NCBI RefSeq assembly: GCF_025950235.1
Contig: NZ_JAPDDT010000002.1
Coordinates: 124,001 to 188,000, forward strand
Source of the DNA: Luteolibacter arcticus
GTDB taxonomy: Bacteria > Verrucomicrobiota > Verrucomicrobiia > Verrucomicrobiales > Akkermansiaceae
Direction of reading: 5' to 3'
Length of the DNA: 64,000 bases
The number at the start of each line of letters is the position of its first letter. Positions within the stretch are counted from its first letter, which is position 1. Positions 58,136 to 64,000 of the stretch are shown here, piece by piece. Made by a program: the position numbers and the translations under genes. The notes below the pieces were generated by a model. It was not told where the DNA came from and ran no database searches. It saw nothing but the letters and a program-made list of their open reading frames with translations.

Positions 58136-61089
58136 TTCGGGAGCGTGAGAGAGAGTGGAAGTTCGACGGCGACGACCGTGCCGGTAGCTGCGGGGGTGAT
58201 TTGAACGGTGCCGCCCGCAGATTCCATGCGGCGTTGCATATTGAGCAAGCCGTTCCTTTCCGCCGCGGCGGCGGTGTCGGGATCGAAGCCCTTGCCATTG
58301 TCGGCGATGTCCACGAGCAGGCGGTTGTCCGTGAATCGCAGCGTCAACCCGACTTCGGTGGCACGCGAGTGCTTCATCGCGTTGTTCACGGCTTCGTTCA
58401 CGGTCATCAGCAGGTGGTGGCGCTGTTGGGAGTCGAGCGTGCACTCGGGCAGGTCTTCGTCGACCTCCAGCCGGCAGCGGATGCCGGCGGCGGTGAGACT
58501 TTCCCGGACCCGAGAGCACAGGTAGTGGACGGTGGAGGAAAGCGTGTCGTTGTGCGGGTTGACGGTCCACACGATTTCATCGAGCGACTTCGCCATGTGG
58601 CGGGCACGTTCCACCATGCCGAGCACCTTGTCACGCGGCGGGCCTTCCTGCATCGCGCCGCCGGCCAGCGTGCCGAGGAAATTGATCTCGGTGAGGCTGG
58701 CGCCGAGGTCATCGTGCAGGTCGCGGGCGATGCGGGCGCGTTCCATTTCCACGCGACGTTCCTGGCGCAGCGCCTCGACCTTCCGTCGCAGCCGCCGTCG
58801 CGACCACTTGTAAACGACGAAGACCAGCGAGGTGACGGTGGCGACCATGGCGGCGAGCTGGAAGCCGAGGCGTTGCCAGAAGTACGGCTCCTGTCGTACT
58901 TGGATGGTGGCGGCTTTCGGACCCCACGACCCATCGCGCCCGGCGACCATGAGGTCGAAGCGGTAGTTGCCCGGCGGCAGCGACGCGTAGCTGACGGTGC
59001 GGGCACCCTCGATCTCCTGCCATCCCTCCTCCACGCCGTCCATCCGGCAGCGGAAGCGGACTCGCTCCGGAGCGACGAACTCCGCGGACGTGAAACGGAT
59101 CCGCAGGGTCCCCGAACCCGGAGCGACCACGATGCCATCGCCCGCCGATGAAACACTCCGGTCCCACACGGTCCCATGGTCGGTGGCCGCGGACTCGATC
59201 CGCACCGAGGGCGCGCGCGGTGAGGTCGTGAAGTTCTTCGGATCCAGGTGGATGGCCCCGGAAGCGAGCGAGAACCACAGGGTGCCATCGCTCGCTTTCG
59301 CGCACAGGTTGCCGTGTTCGCCGCTGAATTGCGGCGTGGGCAGGCCGTCCTCGCGTCCGAGCCGGATGCCGGTGAGGCGCGTGCCGGATTCCAGTTCATC
59401 GCGCGAAACGCGCTGCAGGCCGGCCGCGCTGCCGAGCCAGAGATTCCTTCGTTCGTCTTCCTGGATCTGGACGATGGAGTCGCTGAGGAGGCCCTTTTCC
59501 ATGCCCCAGCGGACCTGTTGACCGTCCTGATAGCGGACCAGGCCCTGGCCCAGCGTGCCGATCCAGAGCTCGCCAGCGCGTCCCTCTAACAGAGCGACCG
59601 CATTGAGCACGTCCTTGCCGTCCCCTTCCCCGGCGCGGTTCCACACGTTGCCCACCCGCCGCCACAGCCCGTGGGAACCGCACGCTGCCCAGACCTGACC
59701 CTTGCGGTCTTCGAGCACATCGTGGAAGGGAAGCTCGTGAGCGGAGGGTCCCTCAAAGGCAGGGTCAAACTTCCCGTCAGCCCAGCGCAACACGCCTGTC
59801 CCCTGGACGCCCGCCAGCAGCGTGCCGTCGTGCATCTCATGGAGCGCGGAGACTTCCTTGTCCGCCGCCGCAGCAGGCAATGCGATGGATTCCAAGGTGT
59901 CGCCGCGGATCTTCAGCAAGCCTTCGCGATAGGTGCCGGCCCAAAGTGTGCCATCGCCGGTGGCGCAGAGGGACCAGATCAGGCCCTTGCCCGGGAGCGC
60001 GAGTGAAGGAAATGCCGGCACGAAGCGGTCGTCGCGGTGGCGGAAGATCCCGCCCCCGTCCGTGCCCACCCACACCGTTCCGGCGCGATCGATCACCAGC
60101 GCCGAGGTGACCGTGCGTCCCAGCCCTTCCTTGGCCGCGTAGCTCTCAAACATCCGGCGGCGCAAGAGATCCAGGCCACCGCCATTGGTGCCCAGCCAGA
60201 CTAGTCCCTCGTCATCGATCAGCAGCGAGCGCACATCATCCAGCGAGAGCTGCGTGGTCGAATCGATGGTCGACCACTTGCCATGGTCGAGCAGCATCAC
60301 GCCGCGGTCACGGGTGGCGATCCATAGCACGCCATCCGGTCCGGTGGTGCAGACGAGATTTGCCCCGGGGCCGCCGGGCATGGAGTCGCCGAGGTTTTCC
60401 CAGCCGTCCTCGCTTTCGCGCAGCAGCAGGCCGGTGCCGCAGACGATCATGCGGCCCTGGGCATCGCGGCACAGGTCGCGCAGGTCGTAGCCGCTCCACG
60501 GGCCGGGCACCACGCGGGCAACTCCCGGCTGGTCCGGTGACCATCGGCAGAGATGACCGCGGGTCAGGATCCACAGCCCGCCGTAGCCATCGTCGAGGAA
60601 CGACCGGGTGTCCGCGGGGATGTCACCGAGATCGACGCGGGTGGCCTTGCCCTGCGACCAGCGCCAGCACTCGGTATAGGTGCCGAGCCAGATCGAGCCG
60701 TCCTGAGCCTCGCCCAGCGAGTAGATTTGCTCGTTGGGAATTCCTTGGGGAATGAGCCATTTGCCGTTTTCGCGATAGGCGGCACCGCGCCGCGTGCCCA
60801 CCCAGATCCGGCCGCTGCGGTCGAGGTGCAGCGAGTGGATCATCGTGTCCGGAAGGCCGTCGACGATCGAGTGCAGCTCGAAGCGCAGGCCGTCGAAACG
60901 CGCCACGCCGTTGCCGGTGGCGAGCCAGAGGAAGCCTTCGCGGTCCCGCACAACGCCATTGACCGAATTGCTCGGCAGGCCGTCGCCGGTTTGCCAGATG
61001 CGGTTCAAGTACGATGCGCCTCGTACTGGCGACCACCCGGTCAGGATGGCGGACAGCATGAGCAGCAGGCGGACGGATTTTCTTCCCAT
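58132..61089 (-). CDS. hybrid-type sensor histidine kinase with Reg_prop beta-propeller and Y_Y_Y domain
   Basis: 985 residues. Signal/anchor peptide 1-25 (SVRLLLMLSAILTGWSPVRG). The periplasmic sensor is two seven-bladed Reg_prop propellers (repeats such as GLPSNSVNGVVRDREGFLWLATGNGVARFDG, DGSIWLGTYTECWRW, GTVWVGTDGGGIFRH), then a Y_Y_Y domain (GNYRFDLMVAGRDGSWG). A membrane helix near 735 (LGFQLAAMVATVTSLVFVVYKW) follows, then a HisKA_3 domain with phospho-His792 in ARDLHDDLGASL and a HATPase domain (NEAVNNAMKHSRA, DNGKGFD). No receiver domain is fused. Such sensors detect glycan breakdown products in Bacteroidetes-type systems. The gene overlaps the response-regulator start. Confidence 0.93.
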   Translation of the reverse strand: MGRKSVRLLLMLSAILTGWSPVRGASYLNRIWQTGDGLPSNSVNGVVRDREGFLWLATGNGVARFDGLRFELHSIVDGLPDTMIHSLHLDRSGRIWVGTRRGAAYRENGKWLIPQGIPNEQIYSLGEAQDGSIWLGTYTECWRWSQGKATRVDLGDIPADTRSFLDDGYGGLWILTRGHLCRWSPDQPGVARVVPGPWSGYDLRDLCRDAQGRMIVCGTGLLLRESEDGWENLGDSMPGGPGANLVCTTGPDGVLWIATRDRGVMLLDHGKWSTIDSTTQLSLDDVRSLLIDDEGLVWLGTNGGGLDLLRRRMFESYAAKEGLGRTVTSALVIDRAGTVWVGTDGGGIFRHRDDRFVPAFPSLALPGKGLIWSLCATGDGTLWAGTYREGLLKIRGDTLESIALPAAAADKEVSALHEMHDGTLLAGVQGTGVLRWADGKFDPAFEGPSAHELPFHDVLEDRKGQVWAACGSHGLWRRVGNVWNRAGEGDGKDVLNAVALLEGRAGELWIGTLGQGLVRYQDGQQVRWGMEKGLLSDSIVQIQEDERRNLWLGSAAGLQRVSRDELESGTRLTGIRLGREDGLPTPQFSGEHGNLCAKASDGTLWFSLASGAIHLDPKNFTTSPRAPSVRIESAATDHGTVWDRSVSSAGDGIVVAPGSGTLRIRFTSAEFVAPERVRFRCRMDGVEEGWQEIEGARTVSYASLPPGNYRFDLMVAGRDGSWGPKAATIQVRQEPYFWQRLGFQLAAMVATVTSLVFVVYKWSRRRLRRKVEALRQERRVEMERARIARDLHDDLGASLTEINFLGTLAGGAMQEGPPRDKVLGMVERARHMAKSLDEIVWTVNPHNDTLSSTVHYLCSRVRESLTAAGIRCRLEVDEDLPECTLDSQQRHHLLMTVNEAVNNAMKHSRATEVGLTLRFTDNRLLVDIADNGKGFDPDTAAAAERNGLLNMQRRMESAGGTVQITPAATGTVVAVELPLSLTLPK

Positions 61090-61529
61090 GCGGACAAACG
61101 GGTTACCCGGAATCTGGACTCGTTTCCGGGTCTCCGGCAATGGCTTCCAGCGAAGGGCCCCGCGGTCGAGACGATTCCGAGCGACCACTCCGAATGAGGG
61201 GGCGTCGCTTCCGGCGCAGCGCCTCGTTCACCCCGGAGGTCGTGGGACACCGGGGAGCCAAGCCCTTTCGGATTTGCGAAAGCGGTTCCAAGGTTTCTCA
61301 CTCCCGATTTTTTTGGGTGCAATTTTATGCACAAAGAGCTTGCGCCCGACCGGGGCATTCGGGTAGGGAGTGCATTACCCAAGATTTGTATGACGACTTC
61401 CAATGGACTGGAGGTCGGTGGAGGAAGGCCAGAAAGCCCGCCGCCACGGCACCCAGTCCGATGATGCAATTTCAGGCAATCCAAAGTCCGCCACCGGCGG
61501 GAGACCTGACCAACCACCGACAACAACCC
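61090..61529. other. 440-base divergent intergenic region
   Basis: It separates the sensor-kinase gene (minus) from the TSP3-repeat gene (plus). No convincing ORF or RNA gene is seen. It contains a 6-bp hairpin near 61265-61282 (CTTTCG/CGAAAG), an AT-rich stretch around 61310-61335 that may hold a promoter, and the TGTATGACGAC element at 61387. Confidence 0.6.
61387..61397 (+). promoter_or_regulatory. shared 11-mer TGTATGACGAC upstream of secreted-protein gene (copy 3)
   Basis: Copy of the TGTATGAYGAC element, 132 bases before the ATG of the TSP3-repeat gene. The preceding AAGATT matches the flank of copy 1 at 6466 in five of six bases. Confidence 0.4.
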
Positions 61530-64000
61530 ATGAAACCCTCCACCGTCTCGCCGCGTCCCTGCCGGACACTCGTGTTCCAAGCGTCATTGGCGCTTGGCCT
61601 CCTCGCCACCGTCCACGCCCTAGAATGGACGAAAGTGGATAACTTCGCCACCTATGCCATCGGAAGCAACATCAACGGCCAGGGAGGCTGGGTGGCGACA
61701 AACACCAACACGGCCCAGGTCGTGATCGATCCCGATCTGAACTACAACAAGGTGCTGCACCATCCGGCAACCGCCTCCAACACAGGAGTCGCCATCGCCC
61801 TCGCGGCAGGAAAAACGATCCCGAACAATTCCATCGGCACCCTTTTCCTGCGCGTTCGCAAGGGGAATACGACCCTCGACAATTCCTTCGGATTGAACCG
61901 CACCGGCGCGGCCAGCCCGGGCACTGCTGGCAACTTCGAAGTGATGGCTCAAATCGGTGGAACCGGATTTTTTCGCGGCCGCGACGGAGGAACGAACCAG
62001 CTTAATCCGGCTACCCAAATGGTCGTGCAACCGGCCACGTGGTACAAGGTATGGCTTGTCGCGAACAACGCCACGGCCAACGGTGACGACACTTGGAAGT
62101 ATTTCATTCAAGGCCCAAACGATTCGTCGAAGATCGAGTTGGTGCCGCCTACCGCCAACGGTCCTTGGAATTTCCGGAATGGCACCGCGTTGTCTTTGAT
62201 TGCCGTCCAACTGTTCTGCGCCAATGCAACGGGATCAATTTATTATGACGACATTTACATCGACAATTCCGGCGAGAATCTCGGCGACCCAACCGCCGTT
62301 GCCAATCCAGACACCGACGGAGACACCCTGAATGACGCGTGGGAGGACTTCCATTTCGGCAATCTCAGCCGTGACGGCACGGCCGATGCGGATACGAATG
62401 GCGGTGCCGACGGACTGACCGATCTGGAGGAATACATCGAGAAGACCGATCCCAACGACAGCGATACGGACAACGACCTGCTGAAAGACGGCGACGAAGT
62501 GGACGGCATCTCCAATCTGTGGAGCGGCGTGGCCTATGAGCGCACCAATCCGCTCGTCGTGGACTCCGACGGTGACGGGCTGACGGATTTCCAGGAAAAT
62601 GGATCGCTCAATACGGCCTTCGGGAGTCAGGCGACCAATCCGAATGACGTGGACACCGATGACGACGGCCACACCGACCGGGCCGAGATCGTCTTCTACG
62701 GCACCAACCCGAACAACGCCGATAGTACGCCGATGCTGCTCAGCTTGATCAGCACGGACGTGCGGAACGGCAGCTTCGAACTGATGGGCCCGGCACCGGG
62801 CGTGCCAAATGCGGCGAAGGCGGAGAATTGGGACACCGATCCCGATGGCGATGTCCCCTATTGGAACTTGTGGACCGGCGAATCCACCGCCAGCGCGAAC
62901 AGCGGGGCAGAGACCGGCGGGACGAATACTCACGGCATCAAGCACGCTTACATGGAAAATGGCAACGCCGCCTACAACCTCACCGACTACATCGTGGCCG
63001 CAGGGGACGTCATTGCTTTCAGCTACGATCATACTGGTTCGGGCAGCACGGTGCGCGGTGGACTTGTCTATAATTCCGGCACGGATCTGGCACCGGCCAT
63101 CAGTCGCTTTCCTCTCGACCAGCAGGCCCTGACAGAGGTGACCAGCACGTCCTACCTGAACGGTCGCGGCAATATCTACGTGGTTCCCGCGGGGAGTCCC
63201 GCGATTGGCAAGAAGGTCGGCTTCGGCCTGAAATCGACGAGTGGATGGCCGTACGTTGACAAGGTGATACTGACCATCCCGGCAGCCGATGCGGATCACG
63301 ATGGCCTTACCGACGATTGGGAAGACCAGTACTTCGGCAACGACGACGGTATCCCGACGACCGAGGAAATCGCGCTTTACGATTCGGACGACCAGGCACC
63401 GGACAACGACGGCTTCACCAACCTCGAGGAACAGGCGGCTGGCTCGAATCCCACCAATCCCAATTCCATTCCCGGCGACATCGACGCGGATGGACTCGCG
63501 GACTCCTGGGAACTTGCCTTCTTCCAGAGTCTTTCGAACCCGAACGGCGATCCCGGCGACGACCCGGATGGCGACCACGACACCAACGCGGTGGAGGAAG
63601 AACACGACAATAACCCGAACAACCGCGGGGACTTCTACAGCTCCACCGAGGACTCGGTGCCGGACTCATGGAAGGCCTTCCACGGCATCTCCAGCCAAAC
63701 GGGCCTGGACGATCTGGAGCCCGGCGATCCGGTAGGTGACGGGCTGATCAACGGGGCGGAGTTCACCCACAACACCAATCCGAACCTCAGGGATACCGAT
63801 GGCGACGGACTTGAGGACGGTGACGAGATCACTGCCGGGGCCAACCCGCTGGTACAGGATTCCGATGGGGATGGCCTGCTGGACGGAGAAGAAGGAGTGG
63901 ACGAGGAAGAGCCGCGAAACACCCTCAGCCCGATCCTGGCGGACACCGATGGCGACAGCTTCAGCGACAAGTACGAGCTCGACCACGGCACCTATCCGAA
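61530..64000 (+). CDS. large secreted protein with thrombospondin type-3 (calcium-binding) repeats, 3' end beyond window
   Basis: At least 823 residues; the frame is open to the window end. Signal peptide about 1-31 (ALGLLATVHA). Residues ~32-250 form a concanavalin-like N-terminal domain (WTKVDNFATYAIGSNINGQGGW ... YYDDIYIDNSG). Acidic DxDxDGLxDxxE repeats then begin (PDTDGDTLNDAWEDFHFG, DTDDDGHTDRAEIVFYGTNP, DSDGDGLTDFQENG). A second globular domain lies at ~410-590 (VRNGSFELMGPAPGVPNA ... GSGSTVRGGLVYNSG), and TSP3-like repeats resume to the end. The Asp pattern is typical of Ca2+-binding surface proteins. It lies downstream of the third TGTATGAYGAC copy. Adhesion or scaffold role inferred. 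Confidence 0.9.
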   Translation, partial: MKPSTVSPRPCRTLVFQASLALGLLATVHALEWTKVDNFATYAIGSNINGQGGWVATNTNTAQVVIDPDLNYNKVLHHPATASNTGVAIALAAGKTIPNNSIGTLFLRVRKGNTTLDNSFGLNRTGAASPGTAGNFEVMAQIGGTGFFRGRDGGTNQLNPATQMVVQPATWYKVWLVANNATANGDDTWKYFIQGPNDSSKIELVPPTANGPWNFRNGTALSLIAVQLFCANATGSIYYDDIYIDNSGENLGDPTAVANPDTDGDTLNDAWEDFHFGNLSRDGTADADTNGGADGLTDLEEYIEKTDPNDSDTDNDLLKDGDEVDGISNLWSGVAYERTNPLVVDSDGDGLTDFQENGSLNTAFGSQATNPNDVDTDDDGHTDRAEIVFYGTNPNNADSTPMLLSLISTDVRNGSFELMGPAPGVPNAAKAENWDTDPDGDVPYWNLWTGESTASANSGAETGGTNTHGIKHAYMENGNAAYNLTDYIVAAGDVIAFSYDHTGSGSTVRGGLVYNSGTDLAPAISRFPLDQQALTEVTSTSYLNGRGNIYVVPAGSPAIGKKVGFGLKSTSGWPYVDKVILTIPAADADHDGLTDDWEDQYFGNDDGIPTTEEIALYDSDDQAPDNDGFTNLEEQAAGSNPTNPNSIPGDIDADGLADSWELAFFQSLSNPNGDPGDDPDGDHDTNAVEEEHDNNPNNRGDFYSSTEDSVPDSWKAFHGISSQTGLDDLEPGDPVGDGLINGAEFTHNTNPNLRDTDGDGLEDGDEITAGANPLVQDSDGDGLLDGEEGVDEEEPRNTLSPILADTDGDSFSDKYELDHGTYP

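Noticed and set aside
1..64000. Transposons, integrases, phage genes or plasmid replication genes
   Set aside because: No transposase, integrase, structural phage or replication/partition protein was recognised in any frame. Only REP-like repeats are present.

Overview
The window is GC-rich DNA, densely packed with protein-coding genes. I saw no tRNA, rRNA, CRISPR array, insertion sequence or phage genes. The content points to a free-living Verrucomicrobium of the Luteolibacter/Haloferula/Verrucomicrobium kind. The evidence is a double-length UvrA (as in Chlamydiae), secreted proteins with ELWxxDGT repeats and autotransporter-type beta-strand repeats, a DUF1080 protein, Ser/Thr kinases paired with an ECF-like sigma factor, and a hybrid periplasmic-sensor (Reg_prop/Y_Y_Y) histidine kinase. 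The genus is inference.

Layout. 1-1380: end of a MATE exporter and a kinase-like orphan. 1388-4468: peroxide module, with OxyR divergent from a heme catalase followed by an AnkB-like ankyrin protein. 4478-10033: secreted ELWxxDGT protein, a coupled CBM9-like/helical-repeat pair and a secreted endonuclease-phosphatase. 10046-12654: glutathione peroxidase, alanine racemase, a small membrane protein and a winged-helix regulator. 12691-19215 (minus): one probable transcription unit of Ser/Thr kinase, sigma factor, flavin halogenase, catalytically degenerate halogenase and small membrane protein. 19248-22199: VOC protein and a YXWGXW protein with a very long Pro/Gln/Arg tail. 22215-28635: foldback repeat and the double UvrA. 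28671-33821: truncated globin, two sister Ser/Thr kinases and a CPBP protease. 33940-36244 (plus): overlapping CPBP protease, ThiL and SnoaL-like genes. 36265-38275: TPR protein inside a direct repeat, then DUF1080. 38453-42395: orphan, desaturase, membrane protein and orphan. 42640-47943: giant beta-strand-repeat protein. 48124-54983: MFS transporter, lipoprotein, lipase-like protein, LOG-type nucleotidase, cytosine deaminase, phosphoesterase and two rRNA-modification enzymes. 54919-61089 (minus): possible small ORF, PabB, esterase, and a response regulator overlapped by its histidine kinase gene. 61530-end: start of a large secreted protein with calcium-binding type-3 repeats.

How parts work together. 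Peroxide defence is clustered at the left (OxyR, catalase, AnkB-like) with GPx a few kb away. Many neighbouring genes are coupled by 1-4 nt overlaps (ATGA, GTGA, TGATG). Three secreted-protein genes share an upstream 11-mer, TGTATGAYGAC, and two of them also share a C-terminal module, which suggests a small surface-protein regulon.

Between genes, five unrelated foldback repeats (9003, 22215, 38287, 48012, 56436) have mostly twin-palindrome designs typical of REP/BIME elements. A further short repeat lies twice inside uvrA in two different reading frames. The most unusual gene-level observation is the kinase-sigma-halogenase unit whose second halogenase has lost both catalytic residues.
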